From positions 124,001-188,000 of the forward strand of contig NZ_BMPB01000012.1 of the NCBI RefSeq assembly GCF_014647375.1: DNA of 64,000 nt, read 5' to 3'. Source of the DNA: Parabacteroides faecis (GTDB taxonomy: Bacteria; Bacteroidota; Bacteroidia; Bacteroidales; Tannerellaceae). Of this stretch, positions 36,301 through 45,337 are shown in pieces. Positions within the stretch are counted from its first letter, which is position 1, and every line of letters begins with the position of its first letter. The position numbers and the translations under genes are program-made. The notes under the pieces are model-generated. The model made no database searches. It was not told the DNA's origin and saw only the letters and a program-made list of their open reading frames with translations.

Positions 36301-36811
36301 AGGTGGTACTCCCATTGTAAACTTTGGTCTTAACTTCAGCTTCCAGTGGAAAGGTTTTGACTTGGCATTCGACTTGACAGGTGGTGGTTTGAACAGTAGA
36401 TATCAGGATTATGAGCAACGTAATCCGTTCCATGACGGAGGTAATAATGCACAGTATTATATGGAAGATACCTGGCATTTAGCTGATATTACAGATTCGA
36501 ACAGTGCTTTGATCCCGGGTAAATATCCGACTTTATTGATCGGGAATTCAGGACACAGTAACTATTGGAAGAGTGATTTCTGGATGCATAATGTACGTTA
36601 TATGAAGCTCCGAAATCTTGAATTCGGTTACTCATTACCGAAATCGATACTGGCTAAAGCTTTTATTACTGATTTACGTTTGTATGTTTCAGGACAGAAC
36701 TTACTGACTCTGACCAATACTCATGGTATAGACCCGGAAATTGAGAATTCGGCAGGTCTGGCTTATCCTACAACACGTATTATTAATTTAGGTCTTACTC
36801 TTAAATTCTAA
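33353..36811 (+). CDS. SusC-family TonB-dependent transporter with STN domain
   Basis: A 1152-residue outer-membrane glycan importer. After a signal peptide it has an STN domain (residues about 38-115: SIQLENVLLSEAINQIEKASGYSF) used for signalling to FecR, a carboxypeptidase-like repeat (ITGTVIDNLGEPVIGANVV), a TonB box and plug (LDEVVITGFG, LYVIDGIQTDEGQF, ISILKDASASIYG) and a beta barrel ending in INLGLTLKF. It pairs with SusD six bases downstream. The STN domain links transport to ECF/FecR control in this locus. Confidence 0.95.
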   Translation: MKKQMFYEASGKIWRIPLFVGLFFLASSLYGYSNEQAKAFSIQLENVLLSEAINQIEKASGYSFFYDENKIDFSHRVSVNAKNQTVASILDSILKSTGLAYEISNNQIVLLPDEKRATGRNGLEPIATKVQQQKTTITGTVIDNLGEPVIGANVVEKGTTNGTITDMNGNFSLSTSPNATLEVSFIGYITQRTPVKGSTVNITLREDAQALDEVVITGFGMSQKKESLTSAISLIDSKDIARSSASTSSGALVGKIAGVNSRQTDGRPGASTGLQIRNMGTPLYVIDGIQTDEGQFNNIDFNDIEAISILKDASASIYGVRAANGVVVVTTKKGRRNTKNTVTINARYGWQSASAFPKPADAATYVSNWIQSETLQGVEEQNRKYTMEDLGKWQQGTEKGYQSFDWYDFIWETSPQSYVSANVSGGSDKVNYYFSLGYIDQDAMIRNYGGFKRYNTQMNIDAQITERFKMSASMNGRIESRVNPGVPGGDDYWLPVFGTYRNLPTVRPFANDNPKYPALTSGNKDVNFGLLNYDISGKYQDDWRVMQLTFNGEYKIIDGLTAKAQFGFYYGQREQNNQENEWDLYRYDEDKDEYIIVDGMHNPYRDRTIKRVQDITTNIQLNYKKSFDDHHIDVMAGMESIKRDQPEHFIHSTPTSNTLHLIDVDEIVEFNDYGNRTEARLGYTFRANYDFASKYLLEFSGRYDGSWKFPPNHRWGFFPSGSAGWRISEENFWKDSKLSNIVNDFKIRGSYGLLGDDNLGKDGDNKDYYSAFDYMGGYNYKDGGSTIDGAYVVGSVPRGLPVTTISWIKAKILDIGFDVSFLNNRLSGQFDYFRRTRDGLPDRRYDVLIPAEAGFDLPYENLKSDVHTGYDLSIRWNDNVEDFYYSIGVNMTYSRFLDWNQYKPRFGNSWHYYRNSIDERYGNLNWMLESDGQFQSWEEIAAWPIDNDRQGNKTIRPGDIKYVDQNGDGVINSMDERPLGYKEGGTPIVNFGLNFSFQWKGFDLAFDLTGGGLNSRYQDYEQRNPFHDGGNNAQYYMEDTWHLADITDSNSALIPGKYPTLLIGNSGHSNYWKSDFWMHNVRYMKLRNLEFGYSLPKSILAKAFITDLRLYVSGQNLLTLTNTHGIDPEIENSAGLAYPTTRIINLGLTLKF

Positions 36812-36816
36812 TTAGT

Positions 36817-38658
36817 ATGAAAAAGAAATATATTTATTCTGCCTGTTTGGCTTTTACATTGGCATTTTGCGGATGTTCCGATTTTCTGGATCGGGATCCG
36901 GACCGTATCTTGTCTGATGAACAGGTGTTTAGTGATGAAAAAATGATTACCTCTGTTTTGGCTAACTTCTATGGTCGTATGGAATGGGGACAACGTATAA
37001 CAGATGCCGGTTCTTATGTTTGTCTGGACGAGGCTTTACGTTCGAGCGGAGGTCCTGATTTATTCCGTACTTTTGGTGACGATCACTGGCGTATTTATGA
37101 TTACGGATTGATACGCAATATCAACCAGTTTTTGGCCAGCTTGAATAATACAGATGTAATATCTGAAGAGAGAAAGAACCAGCTTCGCGGTGAAGTTCGT
37201 TTTATGCGTGCCTATACTTATTTCTGCATGTGCAGATGTATGGGAGGAATGCCGATTGTTGGCGACGAAGTGTTTTCGTATGAATCGGGAATGGATATCA
37301 CTACTTTACAATATCCTCGTTCGACAGAAGCAGAGTTGTATGATTACGTTATTAAAGAATGTACCGAAATCGCAGCGGATGGAATGTTACCATCTGAAGC
37401 TTCCAAAAATTCAGCCCGTGCAACCAAATGGGCAGCGTTGGCATTAAAAGCTCGGGCTGCTGTTTATGCCGGTTCTATTGCCAATTATAATAACAAAATG
37501 GAGAATCCTGTTTCTACTCCGGGTAGCGAAGTCGGTATTCCGGCATCTAAAGCCTCTGAATATTATAAGATAGCATATGATGCTGCGAAAGCTGTGATTG
37601 ATGGAGGTGTGTATGTGTTACAGAATAATATATCTGATAAAGCAGATAATTTCTATGCTGCAACTACATTGAAAGATAATAATACCGAAGTTATTTGGGC
37701 ACGTGATTATAAAGGTCCGTCCAATTATCAGGGATGGACTCGCGATAATGTTCCGTCATCGCATGCCGAAGATATCGATCAGGCGTATTTAGGCCCGGTA
37801 CTAAATCTGGTGGAAGATTTCGAATACATCGGTAATCGTGATGGAAAACTGAATATAAAAAATTCTGACGGTAGCTATATCGCTTACGATAAGGCAATAG
37901 ACCTGTTCAAGGATAAAGATCCTCGTTTGTTTGCAACTGTAATAGTACCGGGTTCTTCTTTCAGAGGTTCGGAAGTCGTATTACGCGCAGGTGTTAAACG
38001 TAATGAGAGCGGTGAATGGAAAAGCTATCATGGCAAACGTGGACAGGATGTGACTTCAAGAGGTTTGATCATTACTCCGGTAAATGGTCCGATGACTACC
38101 GGTGACGACCAATATGTAAACAAATCAGGTTTCTTTGTCAGAAAGTTTATGGATGAAACTGTCGGTGCAACCACCCGTGGCCGTGGTTCTGAAGTATGGT
38201 TCCCTCGTTTCCGTGTATCGGAAATGTATCTGATTGCTGCTGAAGCTGCCATGGAAATGAACGATCAGGATAATGCTTGCCGTTATTTGAATGCAGTTCG
38301 TGAACGTGCCGGTATCCAGCCGTTGAACGGAACTATCACACTGAATGATATTGTTCGTGAAAATCGTGTGGAGTTTGCTTTTGAAAACCATCGTTTCTAT
38401 GATCTGAAACGTTGGAGACTGGCTGATAAGCTTTGGGATAACAATGAGAACACCTCGACGGCCATTCATCGTGTATTGTTCCCTTATCAGATTGATCAGG
38501 TGGGCGATCCGAATGACTTGAAATGGGTTTTTGATGCTACAACAACTTATATGTCTCCGTATCCTCGTTATTTTCAACCGAAGAATTATTATAACTTTAT
38601 TAACCAGGATTGGATTAACAGGAATCCTAAGATGGTGAAGAATCCGTATCAATCTTAA
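36817..38658 (+). CDS. SusD-family glycan-binding lipoprotein
   Basis: A 613-residue surface lipoprotein; lipid cysteine in LAFCGCSDFLDRDPD near residue 20. The SusD fold shows RFMRAYTYFCMCRCMGGMPIV in the TPR-like helices and the conserved end signature ENRVEFAFENHRFYDLKRW followed by YPRYFQPKNYYNFIN. It sits as the lid of the SusC barrel and grips oligosaccharide. Ligand probably arabinose- or rhamnose-containing, from the neighbouring enzymes. Confidence 0.95.
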   Translation: MKKKYIYSACLAFTLAFCGCSDFLDRDPDRILSDEQVFSDEKMITSVLANFYGRMEWGQRITDAGSYVCLDEALRSSGGPDLFRTFGDDHWRIYDYGLIRNINQFLASLNNTDVISEERKNQLRGEVRFMRAYTYFCMCRCMGGMPIVGDEVFSYESGMDITTLQYPRSTEAELYDYVIKECTEIAADGMLPSEASKNSARATKWAALALKARAAVYAGSIANYNNKMENPVSTPGSEVGIPASKASEYYKIAYDAAKAVIDGGVYVLQNNISDKADNFYAATTLKDNNTEVIWARDYKGPSNYQGWTRDNVPSSHAEDIDQAYLGPVLNLVEDFEYIGNRDGKLNIKNSDGSYIAYDKAIDLFKDKDPRLFATVIVPGSSFRGSEVVLRAGVKRNESGEWKSYHGKRGQDVTSRGLIITPVNGPMTTGDDQYVNKSGFFVRKFMDETVGATTRGRGSEVWFPRFRVSEMYLIAAEAAMEMNDQDNACRYLNAVRERAGIQPLNGTITLNDIVRENRVEFAFENHRFYDLKRWRLADKLWDNNENTSTAIHRVLFPYQIDQVGDPNDLKWVFDATTTYMSPYPRYFQPKNYYNFINQDWINRNPKMVKNPYQS

Positions 38659-38668
38659 TTAAAAGGTA

Positions 38669-39415
38669 ATGAGAATGAAAAAGATAATATATAATATAGC
38701 CTCATTATTGTTGTTGGCTGTTTTTGCCACTAGTTGTGGTATGGATAATTACGATGCTCCCGAATCCAAGTTGTATGGCCAGATCCTGTACAAAGATGCC
38801 GGTGGCGTAGAACATCCTTTACAGGTGAAAGGTACCGGAGAAGCCATAAAACTCTCGTTATATCAGTATGGCTGGCAGTTATCAGATGGTATAACGTTGT
38901 ATGCCGACCAGGATGCTAAGTTTGAAGCCATTCTTTTTGACGGTGATTACCATATGATTACAAACAATAATAATGGTCCCTGGAAAACGGTACAGATATC
39001 TGAAGTAAAAAAAGATACAGTCGATTTTACACTGAAGGGTAGTACCGAAGTCAAGATCTATGTGACTCCTTATTTTATGATAGAAAATGCTGCAATCAGT
39101 CTGAATGGAACTAATTTATCGGCTACCTGTGCTGTAAAACAGATTATTTCTGATGCAGCGATAAATACGCAAAGTGTGTTTATTAGTTCTACCCGGTTTG
39201 TAGATGAGCAGACGAATTTCGCACGTATGGACTATTCTGAAGATAAGTCTGCCGGGAATAAAAACTTCTCATTCGCGATAACCGATGCATCACAGCTAAA
39301 ATCTTTGGAGAATGCAAAGAATCGTACAGGAAAAGTGTATGCTCGTATAGGTATTAAGGCAGAAGGAGCTGACCAGTTTATTTATTCGGAGGTCTTCGAA
39401 CTTGCTGTAAAATAA
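38669..39415 (+). CDS. DUF3823-type surface lipoprotein
   Basis: A 248-residue lipoprotein, lipobox FATSC, made of two beta-sandwich domains: residues about 25-130 (the DUF3823 N-terminal part with YGQILYKDAGG and DGDYHMITNNNNGPW) and 130-248. Such proteins often follow SusD in PULs and help hold the glycan at the surface. The start could also be ATG 38675 (MKKIIYN). It is 10 bases after SusD and is the last gene before a terminator. Confidence 0.75.
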   Translation: MRMKKIIYNIASLLLLAVFATSCGMDNYDAPESKLYGQILYKDAGGVEHPLQVKGTGEAIKLSLYQYGWQLSDGITLYADQDAKFEAILFDGDYHMITNNNNGPWKTVQISEVKKDTVDFTLKGSTEVKIYVTPYFMIENAAISLNGTNLSATCAVKQIISDAAINTQSVFISSTRFVDEQTNFARMDYSEDKSAGNKNFSFAITDASQLKSLENAKNRTGKVYARIGIKAEGADQFIYSEVFELAVK

Positions 39416-39430
39416 ATTGCTTTGTAGGAG

Positions 39431-39465
39431 GGGTGTGTCATTAGATAATGATGCACCCTTTTTTT
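39431..39465 (+). terminator. Terminator after SusCD operon
   Basis: GGGTGTGTCATT pairs with AATGATGCACCC (two G-T pairs), loop AGAT, then seven T. The remainder to 39645 is AT-rich and presumably carries the GH2 promoter, but I see no clear consensus. Confidence 0.9.
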
Positions 39466-39645
39466 ATTATGACCTCAAAATATATAGTTATGAAAGTACA
39501 TGCCTTTGGCTATTTATATTTTTCAATATAGAAATATTTATACAATGATATAGAAAGTGGGATTTACTTATTAATTTTGACCCATTGAACTTTCAGGCAA
39601 TTATCTCATTCTAGATCTCATTTACTTATATTAAATAACAATATC

Positions 39646-41472
39646 ATGAAAAAAGTTGTGTTTATTTGCTTTCTCTTCTGTTTCTTTTTAGGGGGAGGGA
39701 TTACTATGAAAGGGCAAAGCCCGAAAAAGTTTACATTACCAACTCCCTGGACCGATAAAGCATTGGAAGTTGCTGTTCCTTTGCCGGAATATCCGCGGCC
39801 ACAAATGGTGAGGACGGAGTGGTTGAATTTGAATGGTGTATGGGATTATATGGGTGGAAAAGACTTACAGGACCCGGTGTCGGCAACTTCTGTCCCGACA
39901 TTCCCCGTTAAGCCGGAACAAATCAGGGTTCCTTTCCCTCCGGAGGCAGAATTATCAGGTATTGCCCGCAAAGGGGGTACTTGTCTATGGTATCGTCGAA
40001 GTTTTACTATACCCGGAGCCTGGAAAGGAAAGAATGTCTTATTGAATTTTGGTGCGGTAGACCGTATTTCGACTGTGTTTGTGAATGGAAAGAAAGTGGG
40101 CACACATACAGGAGGATATGATGCTTTTACTTTTGATATTACTGCTTTTTTGAAGTCGGGTGAAAATACTCTTGTGGTCGGTGCCTATGATCCTAACGAT
40201 GGAAAGGCAGCATCCGGTAAAAACGGGCCGCGTGGCGATTATACTTTTACGTCCGGTATCTGGCAGACAGTCTGGTTAGAGCCTGTAGAAAAACAATATG
40301 TTTCTCGGATCAAGCTGATCCCCGATCTGAAGAACAACCGTTTGGAGGTGCTTGTTAACACAGATAATGACGGGTTAAAAGTTTCAGCAGTAGCAAAAGA
40401 TGGTGGAAAGGAAATAGCGAAAGCGGAAGGAACCGTTAATGGTAAGTTTTATATTCCCATACAGAACCCTCGTCTCTGGACTCCTGAAGATCCTTTTTTG
40501 TATGATTTAAAGTTACAGCTGAAGAATACGAAAGGTAAAGTAGTGGATGAAGTCGATTCTTATTTTGGAATGCGCTCCGTTTCTTTAGGAAAGGTGGATG
40601 GAGTAAACCGCCCTTTATTGAACGGTAAGTTTGTTTTTCAAATAGGGTTGCTGGATCAGGGATATTGGCCGGATGGTATTTTTACGGCTCCGACGGATGA
40701 AGCATTGCTGTATGATATAGAATTAGCCAAACGGGCCGGTTTTAACGTGATCCGTAAGCATATAAAAGTGGAACCGCAGCGTTGGTATTATCATTGTGAC
40801 CGCCTGGGATTGATGGTCTGGCAGGATATGCCTAATCTTTGGGAACCGGATGGTACCGATTCTGTTGCTGTACGTAAGCAGTTCCGCGAAGAATTGAAAG
40901 TAATGATCGATCAGCATATCAGTTCACCTTCCATTGTGATGTGGGTTCCTTTTAATGAAAACTGGGGAGCGTTCGAGGTTACTGATATAACAGCCTGGGT
41001 GAAAAAGTATGATCCGAGCCGCCTGGTCAATGGCCTGTCCGGTTATAATTATGCTCCGGGTTACCGGCCGGCCTATGGCGATCCGGGTAATGGTGATTTC
41101 GTCGACATGCATCATTACGGCAAAATAGAGCCGAAGGCAATGCCTCGTCCGGATGAGAAAAGAGCTGCGTCTCTCGGTGAGTTCGGAGGGAAAGGATTAT
41201 TTGTCAGGGATCATTTATGGCCTGTAAGGAATGATGCTTATGAAATGATGTTGAACAAAGAGGTACTGACCGATACATATATACTTATGCTTAACGAATT
41301 GGAGCAAATGATTAAATACTTTGGCTTGAGTACGGCTATTTACACGCAGACGACGGATGTGGAGCACGAAATAAACGGGTTGGTCACTTATGATCGTTGG
41401 GTTGAGAAGATGAATCTGGATAAGGTTAAACAAATCAACCGGGAGGTAATAGAAGGTACGCGGCAGAAATAA
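39646..41472 (+). CDS. GH2-family glycoside hydrolase
   Basis: A 608-residue secreted enzyme: signal peptide to about residue 24, sugar-binding jelly roll ([43 protein letters not shown]), immunoglobulin-like domain and TIM barrel. Likely acid/base Glu lies in [12 protein letters not shown] and nucleophile Glu in SLGEFGG. The family covers beta-galactosidase, beta-glucuronidase, and arabinopyranosidase activities and specificity cannot be set. It is transcribed alone from its own promoter region and converges with the GH43 gene at 41600. Confidence 0.85.
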   Translation: MKKVVFICFLFCFFLGGGITMKGQSPKKFTLPTPWTDKALEVAVPLPEYPRPQMVRTEWLNLNGVWDYMGGKDLQDPVSATSVPTFPVKPEQIRVPFPPEAELSGIARKGGTCLWYRRSFTIPGAWKGKNVLLNFGAVDRISTVFVNGKKVGTHTGGYDAFTFDITAFLKSGENTLVVGAYDPNDGKAASGKNGPRGDYTFTSGIWQTVWLEPVEKQYVSRIKLIPDLKNNRLEVLVNTDNDGLKVSAVAKDGGKEIAKAEGTVNGKFYIPIQNPRLWTPEDPFLYDLKLQLKNTKGKVVDEVDSYFGMRSVSLGKVDGVNRPLLNGKFVFQIGLLDQGYWPDGIFTAPTDEALLYDIELAKRAGFNVIRKHIKVEPQRWYYHCDRLGLMVWQDMPNLWEPDGTDSVAVRKQFREELKVMIDQHISSPSIVMWVPFNENWGAFEVTDITAWVKKYDPSRLVNGLSGYNYAPGYRPAYGDPGNGDFVDMHHYGKIEPKAMPRPDEKRAASLGEFGGKGLFVRDHLWPVRNDAYEMMLNKEVLTDTYILMLNELEQMIKYFGLSTAIYTQTTDVEHEINGLVTYDRWVEKMNLDKVKQINREVIEGTRQK

Positions 41473-41491
41473 GTAGCATATCTGTGTGAGG

Positions 41492-41584
41492 AAGGTAGCA
41501 CTATAGTGTTGACTGGTGTAAGTCTATAGTGCTGATAGATGTAGGTTTATAATGTTGATACATCTGAGTCTATAGTGCTACCTT
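41492..41584. repeat. 23-bp tandem repeat with mirrored ends
   Basis: CTATAGTG-like blocks begin at 41501, 41524, 41547 and 41570, an exact 23-bp period. The outer ends, AAGGTAGCACTATAG (41492-41506) and its complement (41570-41584), make a perfect 15-bp inverted repeat. It sits between the convergent GH2 and GH43 genes and may act as a transcription end or folding site. Confidence 0.75.
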
Positions 41585-41599
41585 ATCCTTTTTCAGTAT

Positions 41600-42592
41600 T
41601 TAGAATACAGGGATTTCAGCCTCCAGTGAGGGGGTAGAGCCGGTTACCTCCGGCCAGTCGTTTACCCATCTGACCTGATCGAGCATCAGAACACGTCCGG
41701 TAGGATTTTCTTTACTCACCGCATGATAAAGCATCCAGTCGTTTCCGGCTTTGTCAGTCACTATTTCCGAGTTATGACCCGTACCGACAAAAGCCTCATT
41801 TCCGCGAATCAGTATCTCATGATGGTTTTCCATCATCGGTTGCCCCTTTTTGTCCACATAAGGACCGAACAGGTTTTCTGAACGGCCGACTACGGTTGTA
41901 TAGGTGCTTTTTAATCCTTCGCAGCAACTGCCGATAGAGGCGAACAGGTAATAATATTTGCCACGTTTATGAATATAAGTTCCTTCATAAGCTGTACCGG
42001 CTACCTGTTTTTTCTCTGCTCCTTCCTTCAGAGTTAGTCCGTCGTCTGACAACTCTATCCCGTAAATTCCCCGGAAGCTTCCCCAGAACATGTACTTTTT
42101 GCCATTCTCTTCGATGTAATACTGGTCGATGGAGTTTTGCACACCTATCGTATTGCTCCTGAACATCATCCCCCGGTCGGTAAAAGGCCCCTCCGGTTTG
42201 TCGGCAGTTGCGACTCCGATACCGCAGGTCCATTCTCCACCCCAGACGGACATGGAGTAATATAAAACGTATTGCCCGTTGATATAATTGATATCAGGTG
42301 CCCACAGACCGCCTTTAGGCTCGAAAGTCGGACGGGTTTCGTCTGTAAAGGCAGTACCTACTTCTTCCCAGTCTACCAGGTTTCTGGAACGGTGGATAGG
42401 AAGATTACGGATATTCTCCGTTGCATACACGTAAAAGTAACCGTCATCGGCTTTGATGAGGCTGGGGTCCGGAAGACTGTAATCGATGACAGGATTCCTA
42501 TAGGTCTTATTTTCTGTTTGTAGCGGCTTATCGGCCAGACAGGCTGTAAGCGATGCGATCCCGAATAAGGATATAAAAAATAATTTTCTCAT
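41600..42592 (-). CDS. GH43-family arabinan-type hydrolase (lipoprotein)
   Basis: A 330-residue lipoprotein with lipobox LTAC and a five-blade propeller. GH43 residues: Asp in LPDPSLIKADDG, Asp in NSIDQYYIEENG, Glu in TAYEGTYIHKRG. The layout with WAPDINYINGQYVLYYS resembles endo-arabinanases and arabinofuranosidases. It is the last gene of the minus-strand cluster. About 20% shorter or longer relatives exist, so length is ordinary. Confidence 0.85.
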   Translation of the reverse strand: MRKLFFISLFGIASLTACLADKPLQTENKTYRNPVIDYSLPDPSLIKADDGYFYVYATENIRNLPIHRSRNLVDWEEVGTAFTDETRPTFEPKGGLWAPDINYINGQYVLYYSMSVWGGEWTCGIGVATADKPEGPFTDRGMMFRSNTIGVQNSIDQYYIEENGKKYMFWGSFRGIYGIELSDDGLTLKEGAEKKQVAGTAYEGTYIHKRGKYYYLFASIGSCCEGLKSTYTTVVGRSENLFGPYVDKKGQPMMENHHEILIRGNEAFVGTGHNSEIVTDKAGNDWMLYHAVSKENPTGRVLMLDQVRWVNDWPEVTGSTPSLEAEIPVF

Positions 42593-42642
42593 ATAGCTGT
42601 TGTCTGAATGATTGTTTGAATAACAACGAATTAGAAAGTGCC

Positions 42643-43524
42643 TTAATGAAACGAACCGGTATTTTCATCCAGGCTGAATACGGAAGACATGGTTTGTATC
42701 CCTTCCTGATCCTTTAATGTACATAGAACGTTCTTATCCCTGTCTACCAGGAACAGATGATCCCGTTTTTCCGGATTTACATGCCCGACCCAGTTGGTGA
42801 AGAGCAAGCGCCCGTCAGGGAAATATTGCATGCCTCCCAGAAACTTTAAAGGCTCTCCGGGAATGTCCTTGTTCGATATTTCCCATACGGTGTTGCCTTT
42901 TTTGTCTAATTCGACAATGCGGGGATTCTGTGTCTTATCGGCTACGGCGACCAGTGTGTGGCCGTTCGGCAGCCGGATCACAGAATGGGGACCGCCGGGG
43001 ACCTGTACCTGCCAGACCACTTCTCCTTTTGAATTGTATTCTTTGACGTATTCCCCTCCGTAATGCGCAACGAGATAATTACCATTATCCAGTTTGCGGG
43101 CATTACGCATAAAGGCAAATGTTCCGTCTGAGACACCTTCCGGCAGGATGCATACCTCACTTACGATTTTCCCCCCGGGAGAAACTTCCAGTAAGCGTCC
43201 GGCATTGCATTCACCGATAAAAGTATTCCCGTTTTTCAGACGCTGGCAGGCGAAGACGGGACTTTCCGAAGCATAATAAAAGACGGTATCGTTTTGCCGG
43301 GTCACTTCCAGCACTCCTTTGCCAACCGAAAACAATAAGTTCCCATTCGGAAGTACCCAGAGATCATTCGATTCCGGAGCCTCATGTTGCCAGACGATCT
43401 TGTTGTTTTCCATAATGAAAACGATCCCCTGGGAGTAATCGGCTCCGGCGAAGTTCCCGCATTGTGCCAATACATTAAAGCAGTGGATGCAGGAAAGAAA
43501 AAGGATATAAGTAAAATGTCTCAT
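42643..43524 (-). CDS. Secreted beta-propeller protein (unknown)
   Basis: A 293-residue exported protein with repeated blades such as NDLWVLPNGNLLFS, RLKNGNTFIGEC, KLDNGNYLVAHYG, RLPNGHTLVAVA and YFPDGRLLFTNW, a PQQ-like or arylsulfotransferase-like propeller. The function is not known; such modules may bind sugar or scaffold others. It lies 11 bases after the cytochrome-domain gene at 43536-45332 and is probably translated together with it. Confidence 0.6.
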   Translation of the reverse strand: MRHFTYILFLSCIHCFNVLAQCGNFAGADYSQGIVFIMENNKIVWQHEAPESNDLWVLPNGNLLFSVGKGVLEVTRQNDTVFYYASESPVFACQRLKNGNTFIGECNAGRLLEVSPGGKIVSEVCILPEGVSDGTFAFMRNARKLDNGNYLVAHYGGEYVKEYNSKGEVVWQVQVPGGPHSVIRLPNGHTLVAVADKTQNPRIVELDKKGNTVWEISNKDIPGEPLKFLGGMQYFPDGRLLFTNWVGHVNPEKRDHLFLVDRDKNVLCTLKDQEGIQTMSSVFSLDENTGSFH

Positions 43525-43535
43525 AATGTTGTTTC

Positions 43536-45332
43536 TTAAAGAGATAATACGTATTCTGCCAGCTCGTTCAGTTCGTTTTCCGACAGTGTTTCTGCGGGGC
43601 CATGCACTTTCAGCATTTCTTGCATGGTGTAGCTGCGCCCGTCATACAGGTAAGGAGCTGTTCTCCATACTTCGTTCAAGGCGGGAACATCCATTTTTAC
43701 GTTCTTATCCGGCCCGTTCGTCCAGTTTACTTTGTATTGTTTCATATCCGTATAATAAGTACCCGAATGACAAGACGCACAGTTTTTCTCGAAATGTACC
43801 TTCCCTTTTTGGGCAGCTTCAGATAAATTACCGTTTACCAGGTAAGGACTCGGAACCGGTGACAATGACTTCAGGTACACGTCGATAGCCGGAGCTATTT
43901 CTTCGGTCGAGGCAGCAAATAAGATATACTTGATACCTGAGATGACAGCCGTTTCTGCATCTTTACGAATACCGGAAACCATACAGGGAGGAGTCTGGTG
44001 GGATAAAACCAATGTCTTGGTATTCTTAGGATTCCCCATGCCGTCGTTCAGCAAATCCCAGTTCAGGCCGTCCATGCGGGCATCGTTGGGATGGCAACTG
44101 GCACAGCTCTGCCATTCCTGGAAGCCGATGGAAGCATCGTGGAAATACATATCGCCTTTCCCTTTTTGAGTGGATGCGAGCGAGGTACCCAATGAGGTAG
44201 AAACCATATCTTTGCCGCTTCCGTTGAAGGCAACCAGTTCTCCGGTATAGTAATTCGCCGTATAGACTTTATCCGGTGTGACGTACAAGGCACGGGGACC
44301 TTTCCCCTGCGTTTTGTAGAAATCGCGGATGCCGTATAAGAAACCTGCATCATCTAGGATATGCGCATAATCTTTGGTTGAAGGAGTTACTTTTTCGCCG
44401 TCTTTTGCCCGTGCCAAGCGGTCATGCAATGAGGTTCTGTCTACACATACCAGTTCGTGAGTTCCGGAGACAGAGATCCATATTTTACTGTCATCCGGCG
44501 AAACGACAACGTTCCACGGATTGGAGGCGCCTTTCTGCGGAGTGTCCAACAGGATCGTGTTTTCCACTTCCTGTGTATGCAGATTGATGACGGACAGGAC
44601 ATTCGTACTCATCCATCCCCGGTCTACCTGGTTGGTCGGGAGCTGGTAGCGTGCCAGCAGATGAACGGCATACGCATAATCGCCTTTGCTGTCCGTAGCC
44701 AATGCTTTTACATCTGTGGAACCGTTTGGAAGCTGTAAGCGTTTCACTACCTTTTTATTGTTTACATCGACAATATCCAACTGGCAGGCAATCGGATAAG
44801 TGAGCGATGACATTTCCGGCAGGTTGTTGGCAACCAGCAATAAGCTGTCGCCAGCGAATGAAACGATGTCTACCGGTTCGCGGCCTACGGTAATCCGGTT
44901 CAACACCTCTTTGGTTTCCGGAGATACTTCCCACAGTTCGTTGTTGAAGCGTTGGGTTGTCCATAAAGAACCTGTCTGCCGGTTGAACAAGAGGGCAGAA
45001 GGGGTGTGTCCCAAGGCTGTTTGAGAGATAACGGACAGGTCTTTTCCGTTCAGCTCACATAAAGAACCCCCAACGCCGTCGCACACCACCCAGATATGCC
45101 GGTTGGGCGTTTCCGTCAGGTCGTTGGCGGCGGTTGGCAATGTCACTTTGATACCTGTATTCTTTAAACGGGTATCGATGAGGCATATTTCTTTTTTCTC
45201 CCGGTTTGTCACCAGAAGTCCGCCTTCTTCTCCGGCACTCCATATATGATCCGGAGCAAAAACATCATTCCCGTTGCATCCTGTCAGGGCAGCCAGGCAC
45301 AGACAGGCTATATAAGTCCAGTTTATTTTCAT
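43536..45332 (-). CDS. Lipoprotein with YncE-like propeller and c-type haem domain
   Basis: A 598-residue protein: lipobox LTGCNG, a propeller over residues 30-390 (TLGHTPSALLFNRQTGS, VSPDDSKIWISVSG) and a C-terminal domain with two haem-binding CXXCH motifs (SCASCHPND and NCASCHSG). The end PYLYDGRSYTMQEML resembles di-haem cytochrome c peroxidase/MauG-like domains. It may oxidise or transfer electrons from a carbohydrate substrate in the periplasm. It is unusual in a gut anaerobe. Its substrate is unknown. Confidence 0.7.
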   Translation of the reverse strand: MKINWTYIACLCLAALTGCNGNDVFAPDHIWSAGEEGGLLVTNREKKEICLIDTRLKNTGIKVTLPTAANDLTETPNRHIWVVCDGVGGSLCELNGKDLSVISQTALGHTPSALLFNRQTGSLWTTQRFNNELWEVSPETKEVLNRITVGREPVDIVSFAGDSLLLVANNLPEMSSLTYPIACQLDIVDVNNKKVVKRLQLPNGSTDVKALATDSKGDYAYAVHLLARYQLPTNQVDRGWMSTNVLSVINLHTQEVENTILLDTPQKGASNPWNVVVSPDDSKIWISVSGTHELVCVDRTSLHDRLARAKDGEKVTPSTKDYAHILDDAGFLYGIRDFYKTQGKGPRALYVTPDKVYTANYYTGELVAFNGSGKDMVSTSLGTSLASTQKGKGDMYFHDASIGFQEWQSCASCHPNDARMDGLNWDLLNDGMGNPKNTKTLVLSHQTPPCMVSGIRKDAETAVISGIKYILFAASTEEIAPAIDVYLKSLSPVPSPYLVNGNLSEAAQKGKVHFEKNCASCHSGTYYTDMKQYKVNWTNGPDKNVKMDVPALNEVWRTAPYLYDGRSYTMQEMLKVHGPAETLSENELNELAEYVLSL

Positions 45333-45337
45333 AATCT

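Noticed and set aside
41492-41584. Possible CRISPR array
   Set aside because: Units are only 23 bp, directly joined without unique spacers, and no cas genes are near.
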